Positions 7,876 to 16,176 of a stretch of DNA of 64,000 nt are shown here, one piece after another. Origin of the DNA: SIG607 sp045592625 (lineage in GTDB: Bacteria > Bacillota > Clostridia > Oscillospirales > Acutalibacteraceae). The position numbers and the translations under genes are program-made. Within the stretch, counting starts at the first letter, position 1. Each line of letters begins with the position of its first letter. A model generated the notes under the pieces. That model saw nothing but the letters and a program-made list of their open reading frames with translations, did not search any database and was not told the origin of the DNA. The stretch is taken from the NCBI GenBank assembly GCA_045592625.1, contig JAZNVC010000013.1, forward strand, positions 1 through 64,000. The letters run 5' to 3'.

Positions 7876-9168
7876 ATGAATAAAGTTTTTAACCAAATTG
7901 AATCCATTGTGGGAAACGTAATTACAGTAAAAGCCGACGGCGTTCGTTATAATGAACTTGCAGTGATAAATACACGCTTCGGTAAATCCTTGGCTCAGGT
8001 AAATAAAATCGACGGTGACACAGTATCCCTTCAGGTTTTTGCAGGCGGTAAGGGTATATCAACAACCGATGAAGTGCGTTTTTTAGGTCACGAAATGAGA
8101 GTTTCTTTTAGTGAAGACATATTGGGCCGAATATTCGACGGTTCGGGCGAACCCAGAGATAAAGGACCTGAACTTCGTGATAATATGACTGCTATAGGCG
8201 GTCCCTCGGTTAATCCTACGAAACGAATTCTTGCAAACCGAATGATGAGAACCAACATTCCTATGATTGATATGTTCAATACTCTGGTTGTTTCTCAAAA
8301 ACTCCCTATTTTCTCAATTTCGGGTGAGCCCTATAATCAGCTTCTTGCACGTATTGCTATGCAGGCACAGGCTGATGTTATAGTTCTTGGCGGTATGGGA
8401 CTTAAATACGACGATTTTCTTTACTTTAAAGATGAACTTTCAAAGGGCGGAGCATTAAGCAAAACGGTTATGTTTATTCATACTGCTTCTGACCCTACCG
8501 TTGAATGTATGATGATTCCCGATATGTCATTGGCTGTTGCCGAGCAGTTTGCTTTGCAGAATAAGGACGTATTGGTACTTCTTACAGATATGACAAACTA
8601 TGCTGATGCAATGAAGGAAATTGCAATTACACAGGAACAGGTGCCCTCTAACCGTGGTTACCCCGGTGACCTTTATTCTCAGCTTGCTGCCCGTTACGAA
8701 AAGGCGGTTGACTTTGCCGATTCGGGCTCTGTTACAGTTCTTGCCGTTACTACAATGCCCGGTGATGACGTCACCCATCCTGTTCCAGATAATACAGGCT
8801 ATATTACCGAAGGACAGTATTATCTTAAGGGAGGCAGAATCGAACCCTTTGGTTCTCTTTCTCGACTTAAACAGAATGTAAACGGCAAAACAAGACGTGA
8901 CCATCGTGCTCTTATGGATGCAATGATTCGTATGTATTCTTCCTATAAAGAAACGTTAGAAAAGAAGAATATGGGCTTTGCCATGAGCCGTTGGGATGAA
9001 AAACTTTTAAAGTACGGTGTGCTTTTTGAAGATAAACTTATGGATTTATCGGTGAATTTGACCCTTGAAGAAGCTCTTGATTTGGGATGGGAAATTTTAG
9101 CCGATTGTTTTAAAAAAGATGAAACCGGAATTAAGTCAGACCTTACTGATGAATTTTGGCCCAGATAG
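7876..9168 (+). CDS. ntpB: V-type ATPase subunit B (non-catalytic)
   Basis: A 430-residue regulatory subunit that alternates with A in the V1 hexamer. It has the expected beta barrel, ILGRIFDGSGEPRD, PSVNPTKRILANRMMRTNIPMIDMFNTLVVSQKLPIF and the TDMTNYADAMKEI motif, and lacks a P-loop, as B subunits do. The ATG lies 2 bases after the A reading frame. It ends with TAG, showing that TAG is a normal stop here. Confidence 0.95.
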   Translation: MNKVFNQIESIVGNVITVKADGVRYNELAVINTRFGKSLAQVNKIDGDTVSLQVFAGGKGISTTDEVRFLGHEMRVSFSEDILGRIFDGSGEPRDKGPELRDNMTAIGGPSVNPTKRILANRMMRTNIPMIDMFNTLVVSQKLPIFSISGEPYNQLLARIAMQAQADVIVLGGMGLKYDDFLYFKDELSKGGALSKTVMFIHTASDPTVECMMIPDMSLAVAEQFALQNKDVLVLLTDMTNYADAMKEIAITQEQVPSNRGYPGDLYSQLAARYEKAVDFADSGSVTVLAVTTMPGDDVTHPVPDNTGYITEGQYYLKGGRIEPFGSLSRLKQNVNGKTRRDHRALMDAMIRMYSSYKETLEKKNMGFAMSRWDEKLLKYGVLFEDKLMDLSVNLTLEEALDLGWEILADCFKKDETGIKSDLTDEFWPR

Positions 9169-9186
9169 GCAAGGAGGACTGACGTT

Positions 9187-9819
9187 TTGGCAAAAATCAA
9201 ATTAACTAAAAACGAGTTAAAGGTACAAAAAGATGCACTTAAAATGTACCGCAGATATTTGCCGACTCTAACCCTTAAAAAACAACAACTCCAGTCTGAA
9301 ATTCGCACTATAGAAGCAAATGCAAAAGCTGTTAGAAAAGCAAGAGAAAATCTTGAAAACACCTTTAGAGATTGGATTGCTGTTTTTAGCGAAAAGGATG
9401 CGTTTCCAAACGGTATAATTACAGTCAGCAATATTCGAAAGGGAAAAGGTAATATTGCAGGTGTAGATATTCCTACCTTCGAGGGAGCGGATTTTGAAAG
9501 AGGAGAGTATGATTTATATTATACTCCTTTATGGGTAGATATAGCCGCAAACCATATGGAAAAGGCTATGTCATTGGATTTAGAGGCGGAAGTGTTAGAT
9601 GAGCAGGTAAGACTTTTGGAAAAGGAACTGCGGGCTACTTCGCAGAGAGTTAACCTGTTTGAAAAGATAAAAATTCCCGAAACACAGGAAAATATAAGGA
9701 AAATATCTGTATATCTTGCAGACCAGCAGGTTAGTGCAGTAGTGCGTTCGAAAATTTCAAAACGCAAAATAGCCATAAGAGATTCTTTGGCTTATGAAGG
9801 GCAGGGTGATTTAGTATGA
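9187..9819 (+). CDS. ntpD: V-type ATPase subunit D (central rotor stalk)
   Basis: A 210-residue protein starting MAKIKLTKNELK and continuing KDALKMYRRYLPTLTLKKQQLQ, the conserved long helical hairpin of the D subunit, which rotates inside the A/B ring. The start is TTG at 9187 with AAGGAGG 9 bases upstream; the D-family N-terminus supports this codon. Its stop overlaps the start of subunit I (ATGA at 9816). Confidence 0.9.
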   Translation: MAKIKLTKNELKVQKDALKMYRRYLPTLTLKKQQLQSEIRTIEANAKAVRKARENLENTFRDWIAVFSEKDAFPNGIITVSNIRKGKGNIAGVDIPTFEGADFERGEYDLYYTPLWVDIAANHMEKAMSLDLEAEVLDEQVRLLEKELRATSQRVNLFEKIKIPETQENIRKISVYLADQQVSAVVRSKISKRKIAIRDSLAYEGQGDLV

Positions 9820-11726
9820 TCGTGCCTATGAAAAAGGTTTCTATTATAATCTTTTCTGATAAAAAAGAAGAAACTCTTAATAAAATAAGAAAACTTGGTC
9901 TTCTTCATATAGAAATTACAGAAGGTTCGGGTGAAAAATTAGGCGAACTTAAGGAACGTATTTCCTTGCTTAACAGTGCTATATTTAGTCTTGGTAAGCC
10001 TAAAAAGAAGATTGCCTTAAAAACAGCAGACTATGCCGAGTCTATAAAAATAGCAGAGGAAATCGAACAACTCAATAATGCTAAAAAAGATTATATAGCA
10101 CAGCGTGTTTCATTAAAAAATGAACTTGAAAGAGTCAAGGGCTGGGGTGATATCGACCCTGAGAAGATAAAAGCTCTTAATGAAAAAGGCTTTGATGTTT
10201 CTTTTTATGAAATGTCTCAGGCAGAGTACAAAAATTTAGGTGAAGACATAACAACTGTAAGTATTAGCAAAACTAAGAACAATGTTAAGTTTATGGTGCT
10301 TACTGCTTCTTTACAGGACGAACTTTTTAAAGGTTTAAGTAATTATCAATTTAAATTACCTAAAGAATCTGTGTCTTGTATTAAGAAAAAAATCGAGGAT
10401 TTAAATAATCGAATAAAAGAAGCGGATGAAAAAATACGTTCTTTTGAAGGATTTATGGGTAGCTTAAAAGCTGCTATAAAGAAGTGCGAAAAAGAAATAG
10501 AATTTGAGGTTTATTCAACAGGAATGACCGATGAAACTTTATCAACTGAAAATGGAAATAACCTTTCGGTTGCATATTTTGTCGGTTATATCGAGGCACA
10601 AAATCTTAAAGAATTACAATCGGCGGCAATAGAAAGCTCTTGGGGGCTTATAATAGAAGAACCAACCCAAGAGGATAACGTACCTACAAAGCTTAAAAAT
10701 AATAAGTTTATCAGTCTTATTTATCCCCTTACCGATTTCTTGGGTACTGTGCCGGGTTATTTTGAATATGATATTTCTGCTTGGTTTTTATTCTTTATAC
10801 TCATATTCTTCGGAATTATTTTTGGCGACGGTGGTTACGGTCTTTTTGTAAGCCTTATTGCTGCTGTTCCCATATTAAAATCTCTTGTTGCCAAAAAAAA
10901 GGTTTCGCCTCTGTTTTTACTTGTCGGTCTTTTCGGACTTTCAACTATTCTTTGGGGAACTCTTACTTGTACGTGGTTCGGGCTTTCTGTTCAGCAGCTC
11001 CCCGCTTGGCTTAAAGGGTTATCCATACCGGTTATTTCAAACGTATATGCCGATAAGATTTGGACACTTCCTTGGACAAGTGAAGGTGTTGGTCTTACAA
11101 CGGCACAAAACCTTCAGATTTTCTGTTTTACTTTGGCACTTGTGCAACTAACGATTGCTCATATTAAAGGTGTTATAAGAAATATTAAATCTTTAAAATT
11201 GCTTGGCGATATTGGCTCTATACTACAACTTATTGGTATTTATTATCTGGTATTAAGCCTTGTGGTAAATCCTGAGGTTTTCAGTTTGGTACTTGTTGTA
11301 GGCGGTGTGCCTATAGGAAAGGTTGCAATAATTTTTATAGGTGTTGGCTTTGGTCTTAGTTTCATATTTGCGAACTACGAGGGGAATATTATAAAATCAA
11401 TACTTTCAAGTTTGACTAATATAGTTTCGGTTTTACTTGGTGTGGTTAACGTATTTTCCGATATAGTTTCTTATATAAGACTTTGGGCTGTAGGACTTGC
11501 GGGTGCCGCAATTTCGGCAACAGTAAATGAACTTGCAGGACCTCTTTTAGGCAATTTTATGTTTATGATACTTGCAATAATATTGCTTGTGTTCGGACAC
11601 GGACTTAATATGGTACTCAATATTCTGTCGGTTATTGTTCACGGTATCAGACTTAATACGTTGGAGTTCTCTTCTCATCTTGATATGTCGTGGAGTGGAC
11701 ACAAATTCAAACCTTTTGAAGAATAA
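9816..11726 (+). CDS. ntpI: V-type ATPase subunit I/a (membrane stator)
   Basis: A 636-residue membrane subunit. Residues 1-300 are a cytoplasmic coiled-coil arm and from about 318 there are seven to eight membrane helices. SYIRLWAVGLAGAAISATVNEL carries the essential Arg (about 555) that faces the rotor ring in ion transport, and HGLNMVLNILSVIVHGIRLNTLEF is the conserved final helix pair. The length is typical of bacterial I subunits. It overlaps subunit D by four bases. Confidence 0.95.
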   Translation: MIVPMKKVSIIIFSDKKEETLNKIRKLGLLHIEITEGSGEKLGELKERISLLNSAIFSLGKPKKKIALKTADYAESIKIAEEIEQLNNAKKDYIAQRVSLKNELERVKGWGDIDPEKIKALNEKGFDVSFYEMSQAEYKNLGEDITTVSISKTKNNVKFMVLTASLQDELFKGLSNYQFKLPKESVSCIKKKIEDLNNRIKEADEKIRSFEGFMGSLKAAIKKCEKEIEFEVYSTGMTDETLSTENGNNLSVAYFVGYIEAQNLKELQSAAIESSWGLIIEEPTQEDNVPTKLKNNKFISLIYPLTDFLGTVPGYFEYDISAWFLFFILIFFGIIFGDGGYGLFVSLIAAVPILKSLVAKKKVSPLFLLVGLFGLSTILWGTLTCTWFGLSVQQLPAWLKGLSIPVISNVYADKIWTLPWTSEGVGLTTAQNLQIFCFTLALVQLTIAHIKGVIRNIKSLKLLGDIGSILQLIGIYYLVLSLVVNPEVFSLVLVVGGVPIGKVAIIFIGVGFGLSFIFANYEGNIIKSILSSLTNIVSVLLGVVNVFSDIVSYIRLWAVGLAGAAISATVNELAGPLLGNFMFMILAIILLVFGHGLNMVLNILSVIVHGIRLNTLEFSSHLDMSWSGHKFKPFEE

Positions 11727-11749
11727 TTTTTAATATAAGGAGAATCATT

Positions 11750-12175
11750 ATGAATTTAGGAACATTAAGCACAGCGTTAGTTATGGGCATTGCCGCTATA
11801 GGCTCTGCTATTGGTATTGGTATTGCAGGTCAGGCGTCAATAGGCGCTTGGAAAAAGTGCTATTTGAACAATAAAGCAGCACCTTTTATCCTTACCGTAT
11901 TTGCAGGTGCACCTCTTACTCAAACTATTTACGGATTTCTTTTAATGCAGCAGATGAAGGGTTCAGCCGCCGACCCCGCTTTTTTGTTTGGTCTTGGAAT
12001 TGCATCTGGTGTGGCAATGGCAGCTTCTGCTATTTATCAGGGTAAAGCAGGTGCCGCAGGTGCTGATGCCTTGGCAGAATCGGGCAAGGGCTTTTCACAG
12101 TATATTACCGTTGTAGGTCTTTGCGAAACCGTTGCTCTGTTTGCACTGGTATTCAGCATGGTTGCATTGGGATAA
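11750..12175 (+). CDS. ntpK: V-type ATPase subunit K (rotor ring proteolipid), sodium-type ligands
   Basis: A 141-residue four-helix proteolipid. The second hairpin carries the ion-binding Glu126 in GLCETVALFAL. Thr57 and Gln58 (GAPLTQTIYGF) and Gln97 (AIYQGKAGAAG) match the Thr64, Gln65 and Gln110 sodium ligands of Enterococcus hirae NtpK, with Glu126 for Glu139. This suggests sodium rather than proton coupling, an inference from residues alone. AAGGAG precedes the ATG. A strong terminator follows immediately, ending the operon. Confidence 0.93.
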   Translation: MNLGTLSTALVMGIAAIGSAIGIGIAGQASIGAWKKCYLNNKAAPFILTVFAGAPLTQTIYGFLLMQQMKGSAADPAFLFGLGIASGVAMAASAIYQGKAGAAGADALAESGKGFSQYITVVGLCETVALFALVFSMVALG

Positions 12176-12179
12176 AAAA

Positions 12180-12205
12180 ATGGACTCGAAAGAGTCCATT
12201 TTTTT
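12180..12205 (+). terminator. Rho-independent terminator of the V-ATPase operon
   Basis: ATGGACTC (12180-12187), GAAA tetraloop, GAGTCCAT (12192-12199), then a run of seven T. Confidence 0.92.
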
Positions 12206-12265
12206 GGAGTAAATAGGTGATATTTTCATTCACCCTTAGATTCAACATATAGAGCCCGAATTATC

Positions 12266-12294
12266 TTGACAATATTTTTGTGGTTTGGTAGAAT
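12266..12294 (+). promoter_or_regulatory. sigma-A-type promoter
   Basis: TTGACA (12266-12271), 17 bases, TAGAAT (12289-12294), ahead of the YgjV-like gene. A roughly 90-base leader follows; it contains a small CCTTTA/TAAAGG hairpin near 12350 and no other feature I can name. Confidence 0.75.
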
Positions 12295-12388
12295 TATACA
12301 TAATCTTGTAATGAAAGCATTTCAATTAATGTCTTTAATGAGATGAAATAACCTTTATACATTGTAAAGGGTGTTAGGAAGTTAAATT

Positions 12389-12838
12389 ATGGAAGAAATA
12401 ATATAGCGGATAGGTCAAGGATTAGGAATTGTTGCCGTAATCTTAGGCTTTATAAATTATCAGGTTAAAACAAGAGGTCAGGTTCTTTTTGTCCAAATGG
12501 CAACTACAATTGTTTTTGCAGTTCATTTTGCTTTACTAATGGAATATCCTACCGCTATTATGCAACTTGTGGGAACTTTCGGCTCTGTATCTATATTTGT
12601 TATAGGTGGTTGCAAGTGGTATGCGATTATCTGTATAGTGGGGCTTTTTATAAATTCTTATGCTATGTCCTTTGTTAATCCCAACGGTGTAAGAAAAAGC
12701 ATTCTTATTTCTTCGCCCCTTGTTTTAGCCTATGACATTCTTGTGACCTCTGTAGGCTGTGCAATTTACGAAGCCATAGTTATAATTTCGTCCATAATCG
12801 GACTAATACGCTTTGGAAAAGAAAAGGAGAAACAATGA
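12389..12838 (+). pseudogene. YgjV-like membrane protein, interrupted by TAG at codon 6
   Basis: From the ATG at 12389 (TTAGGAAG site 8 bases upstream) the frame reads MEEII-stop-RIGQGLGIVAVILGFINYQVKTRGQVLFVQM and continues to 12838, about 149 residues in all. The hydrophobic pattern and the N-terminal GxxAxxxGxxxYQ motif resemble the YgjV family of small inner-membrane proteins of unknown function. The TAG at 12404-12406 falls where a polar residue is expected. No ATG, GTG or TTG lies in frame between it and the internal ATG at 12497, which would lose the first helix. Mutation, sequence error, or use of a rare start codon are all possible. Confidence 0.65.
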
Positions 12839-13524
12839 GAGACGATATCTGTACCATACCTATAAGTGAAGTCTTCGAAGTAAATGACGGCTGTCCTATA
12901 TGTAGAATGTATAATACGGTAGAAGAAAGGATAGTCAATTACATAATGGGTGCGGCTATGATGGAGCCTGACGTTCGTACAGTTACCAATAAAACGGGTT
13001 TTTGCGAAAAACACTACCGTAATATGATGGGAAAACGCGGAAGATTACAACTTGCTCTTATGCTTGAATCCCACGTCGACAGCATAAATAATACTGCCCT
13101 TGCTAAAGGTATACTAAACGGTGCAAAGGCAAAAGGCGAAAAGGTGAGACGAATTACCGATTCTTGTTTTATCTGTGATAAAATAGAGTGGGGTATGAGC
13201 AGAATGATCGAAACCCTTTACCGCTGTTATGAAACCGAAATGGATTTCCGCAAAATGTTCAATGAGCAAAGTATGTTTTGTCTTCCTCATTTTGAACTTC
13301 TTAATAATCTTGCCGATAAAAAGAAAATGAAATCTTACTTTGGCGAATTTAATAAAAATCTTACTCGCATAACCGAAGAATATTCTAAAACCTTGCACAG
13401 CGATTTAAAGCATTACTGTTCTATGTACGATTACCGAAACAGTTCTAAAGATGCTGATTGGGGTAATTCTAAGGATTCGGTAGAAAGAACTATTTCTTTT
13501 TTAACAGGAACCACTATTGAATAA
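12835..13524 (+). CDS. DUF6062-like protein with two CxxC...CxxH modules
   Basis: A 229-residue cytoplasmic protein. Its start overlaps the previous stop (ATGA). Cys20, Cys23, Cys57 and His60 (GCPICRMY ... GFCEKHY) are mirrored by Cys111, Cys114, Cys149 and His152 (SCFICDKIE ... FCLPHF), so the protein seems built from two equal metal-binding halves separated by helices. I believe this is the family DUF6062, whose function is not established. Zinc or iron-sulfur binding is inferred. No nuclease or DNA-binding motif is evident. Confidence 0.75.
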   Translation: MRDDICTIPISEVFEVNDGCPICRMYNTVEERIVNYIMGAAMMEPDVRTVTNKTGFCEKHYRNMMGKRGRLQLALMLESHVDSINNTALAKGILNGAKAKGEKVRRITDSCFICDKIEWGMSRMIETLYRCYETEMDFRKMFNEQSMFCLPHFELLNNLADKKKMKSYFGEFNKNLTRITEEYSKTLHSDLKHYCSMYDYRNSSKDADWGNSKDSVERTISFLTGTTIE

Positions 13525-13570
13525 ACTTCATATTATGTAATGTGAAAATTTAACTGAAAGGTTAATATAT

Positions 13571-14497
13571 ATGATTTGCGAAAATATACTTGAGGCTATG
13601 GGTAATACCCCTGTTATTAAACTTAAAAATATTGTGGATAAGGACAGTGCCGACGTACTCGTCAAGTTTGAAGGATTAAACGTTGGCGGCTCTATAAAAA
13701 CACGTACTGCTTACAATATGGTTCTTGATGCCATAAAAAAAGGGGTTATAACCGAAAATACAGTTATAGTTGAACCAACCAGCGGAAATCAGGGAATAGG
13801 TCTTGCTCTAGTTGGTGCGGTTCTGGGGATAAAGGTTAAAATTATAATGCCCGATTCGGTAAGTGAGGAAAGAAGAAAATTAGTACGTCATTACGGTGCA
13901 GAGGTTATTCTTGTTCACGACGCGGGGAATATTGGAATTTGTATTGAAGAGTGTGTAAATCTTGCACTAAAAATGAAGAAAGAAGACCAAAACGTTTTCG
14001 TTCCTCAGCAGTTTGAAAATCCCGCCAACCTTGAAATTCAAAGAAATGCTACTGCAAGAGAAATTTTAAGTCAGGTTAATACGGCCATTCACGGCTTTTG
14101 TTCGGGAATCGGTACAGGCGGAACCATTACCGGTATAGGCGAAGTACTTAAAGAGGCTAATCCCGATATAACAATATGGGCAGTTGAGCCTGAAAACGCT
14201 GCAATCCTTTCAGGCGGTTCAATAGGTACTCATATTCAGATGGGTATAGGCGACGGCGTTATCCCTAAAATCCTTAATCAGCAGATTTATGAGGACGTAT
14301 GTATTATAAAGGATGACGAGGCCATTTCCACCGCAAAGGCTCTTGCACAAAGGGAAGGTATTATGTGCGGAATAAGTAGCGGAACTAACGTTGCGGCTGC
14401 CCTTAAACTTGCTAAAAAACTCGGTAAGGGAAAAACGGTTGTTACTGTGCTTCCCGATACCGCCGAAAGATACTTTTCCACACCGCTTTTTGAATAA
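13571..14497 (+). CDS. cysK: cysteine synthase (O-acetylserine sulfhydrylase)
   Basis: A 308-residue PLP enzyme that makes cysteine from O-acetylserine and sulfide. The PLP lysine is Lys43 in NVGGSIKTRTAYNM; the usual text is NPGGSVKDR, so this belongs to the variant SIKTR subfamily. PTSGNQGIGLAL is the substrate loop and GIGTGGTITGIGEVLKE binds the PLP phosphate. GAAAGG precedes the ATG. The gene ends at a strong bidirectional terminator. Its product feeds the cysteine desulfurase encoded at 43636-44769, though the genes are far apart. Confidence 0.92.
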   Translation: MICENILEAMGNTPVIKLKNIVDKDSADVLVKFEGLNVGGSIKTRTAYNMVLDAIKKGVITENTVIVEPTSGNQGIGLALVGAVLGIKVKIIMPDSVSEERRKLVRHYGAEVILVHDAGNIGICIEECVNLALKMKKEDQNVFVPQQFENPANLEIQRNATAREILSQVNTAIHGFCSGIGTGGTITGIGEVLKEANPDITIWAVEPENAAILSGGSIGTHIQMGIGDGVIPKILNQQIYEDVCIIKDDEAISTAKALAQREGIMCGISSGTNVAAALKLAKKLGKGKTVVTVLPDTAERYFSTPLFE

Positions 14498-14511
14498 TAT
14501 GTGAAACAATA

Positions 14512-14543
14512 AAGCGTAGATTTCGTAATTGAAATCTACGCTT
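14512..14543. terminator. bidirectional terminator between cysK and the DUF308 gene
   Basis: AAGCGTAGATTTC (14512-14524), loop GTAATT, GAAATCTACGCTT (14531-14543). The convergent genes end on either side. Confidence 0.88.
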
Positions 14544-14546
14544 AGT

Positions 14547-15134
14547 TTATTCATTAAAATCTTGTTCGCTGACAATGTTACTGTCTTTAGAGTGTTTTGA
14601 TTTATTTTTTTTGTTAAGCCTTTTGAACCGTGCAAGATTTATAAACGCTACAATGTCAAATAGTGCGTTTGCTATAAGAAAAGCACCGCTTACGGTAATC
14701 ATAGCCCTTTCGGCAAAAGGTGTGAAGATAAGCAATAAGGAAATAACAAGCGTGGCAGCGGCACAAACAATGTTAACTCGGTATGCTTTTGTATCAGTTA
14801 GTTGCATTTCGTGTGCACTTAAGAATTTACCTAAAGAATCAATAAGTAAAATGCTTCCCACAAAAACCCAAAGAATTCTTGTGAATAAACCGGGGTACAG
14901 TAAAAAGAAAAGACCGAATCCGCCCACAATGGAAGCGGGGATAAGCAGTGTCCAGTTGCGAAAATCCCGTGCCTTCAAATAGGGAATTGAAAGATACAAA
15001 CTGATTAAAAGCAGAATGGCGCCTAAAATGTAATTTAAAGCGGTTTGCACAAAATGAGGGAACAAAATCATAATTAGTCCCAGAACAAAGGAAAACAGCG
15101 GAATAAGATAATAATTTCTTTGTTTTATTTTCAT
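14547..15134 (-). CDS. DUF308/HdeD-like six-helix membrane protein
   Basis: A 195-residue protein with six hydrophobic segments in three pairs, glycine-rich turns such as FVLGLIMILFP and IVGGFGLFFLLYPG, and a charged C-terminal tail (RFKRLNKKNKSKHSKD). This is the pattern of the DUF308 family that includes the acid-resistance protein HdeD. A GAAGGATG site precedes the ATG. A role in acid or membrane stress is possible but is not shown by the context. Confidence 0.75.
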   Translation of the reverse strand: MKIKQRNYYLIPLFSFVLGLIMILFPHFVQTALNYILGAILLLISLYLSIPYLKARDFRNWTLLIPASIVGGFGLFFLLYPGLFTRILWVFVGSILLIDSLGKFLSAHEMQLTDTKAYRVNIVCAAATLVISLLLIFTPFAERAMITVSGAFLIANALFDIVAFINLARFKRLNKKNKSKHSKDSNIVSEQDFNE

Positions 15135-15223
15135 TAATTCATCCTTCTTTTTTGAGTTTACTAGTGTTATTTTACACCTTTTTTATATAATAGTCAATTT
15201 TTTTATATTTTTATAAAAACATC

Positions 15224-15252
15224 TTGCAATCTGGAAATAAATATGTTATAAT
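15224..15252 (+). promoter_or_regulatory. rpsB-tsf promoter
   Basis: TTGCAA (15224-15229), 17 bases, TATAAT (15247-15252). Transcription would start near 15259, leaving a leader of about 115 bases. Confidence 0.85.
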
Positions 15253-15258
15253 CTTTAG

Positions 15259-15375
15259 GCTGTCTTAATAGGCAGTAATATAATACACACATTCCGCTTT
15301 TATGCAGAAGGTCTCTTTTGCCGGAGTAACCTGTAAGTGAGCGGGGTGGAGGTTTTAACCTTAGGAGGAATAAAA
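15259..15375 (+). promoter_or_regulatory. structured 5' leader of rpsB, candidate r-protein autoregulatory element
   Basis: The leader contains nested pairing: CCGCT (15294-15298) with AGCGG (15340-15344) enclosing AGGT (15309-15312) with ACCT (15329-15332). The Shine-Dalgarno AGGAGG follows at 15363-15368. S2 operons in many bacteria are feedback-regulated through their leaders; that this one binds S2 is inference. Confidence 0.45.
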
Positions 15376-16140
15376 ATGGCAGTAGTATCTATGAAACAGT
15401 TGCTCGAAGCCGGTGTTCACTTTGGACATCAGACTCGTCGCTGGAATCCGAAAATGGCTGAGTACATTTTCACAGAAAGAAACGGTATTTACATTATCGA
15501 CCTTCAGAAAACTGTTAAGAAGTTAAACGAAGCATATCTTTTTGCTCGTGAAATTTCTGCAGAAGGCAAGGATATCCTTTTTGTAGGTACCAAAAAACAG
15601 GCTCAGGATTCTGTTAAGGAAGAAGCAGAAAATTGCGGTATGCCTTACATCAACGCTCGTTGGCTTGGCGGTATGCTCACAAACTTCAGCACCATTCAGA
15701 AAAGAATTGCTCGTTTAAAGCAGCTCAGAGAAATGGAAGCTGACGGCACCTTCGATCTTCTCCCTAAAAAAGAAGTTGTAGGCCTTAACCTCGAAATTGA
15801 AAAACTTGAAAAATATCTTGGCGGTATCAAGGATATGAAGAAGATCCCCGGTGCTCTCTTCATCGTTGACCCCAGAAAAGAAAGAATTGCTGTTGCAGAA
15901 GCTAAAAAACTTGGTATCCCGATTATTGCTATTGTTGATACCAACTGCGATCCTGATGAAATCGATGCAGTTATCCCCGGTAATGACGATGCTATCCGTG
16001 CTGTAAAGCTTATTGCTGAAACTATCGGTGCTGCTGTTATCGAAGGCCGCCAGGGCGAACAGTCTGCTCCTGCTGAAGCTACCGAAGAAGTTGCTGAAGA
16101 AGTAGCTGTGGAAGAAGTAGCTGAAGCTAAAGCAGAATAA
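15376..16140 (+). CDS. rpsB: 30S ribosomal protein S2
   Basis: A 254-residue ribosomal protein. MKQLLEAGVHFGHQTRRWNPKM is the invariant N-terminus and FIVDPRKERIAVAEAKKLGIP and DTNCDPDEIDAVIPGNDDAIRA are conserved. I chose the ATG at 15376 (AGGAGG 7 bases upstream); an in-frame GTG at 15337 would add a leader peptide overlapping the structured region. The C-terminus has an acidic, alanine-rich tail. It is co-transcribed with tsf. Confidence 0.97.
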   Translation: MAVVSMKQLLEAGVHFGHQTRRWNPKMAEYIFTERNGIYIIDLQKTVKKLNEAYLFAREISAEGKDILFVGTKKQAQDSVKEEAENCGMPYINARWLGGMLTNFSTIQKRIARLKQLREMEADGTFDLLPKKEVVGLNLEIEKLEKYLGGIKDMKKIPGALFIVDPRKERIAVAEAKKLGIPIIAIVDTNCDPDEIDAVIPGNDDAIRAVKLIAETIGAAVIEGRQGEQSAPAEATEEVAEEVAVEEVAEAKAE

Positions 16141-16176
16141 TTCTGCATTAAAATATTAGAAAAGAGGAAAAGTATT

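Noticed and set aside
10781..11151. Alternative plus-strand frames inside the subunit I gene
   Set aside because: They are shadows of the hydrophobic part of ntpI; the main frame carries the conserved residues.
7193..12406. Genome-wide stop-codon reassignment to explain the TAA in subunit A and the TAG in the YgjV-like gene
   Set aside because: TAA, TAG (for example subunit B and yfmH) and TGA (for example rnhB, rbgA, azlC) all end clearly complete genes in this window, so the standard code applies. Point mutation or sequence error is simpler.
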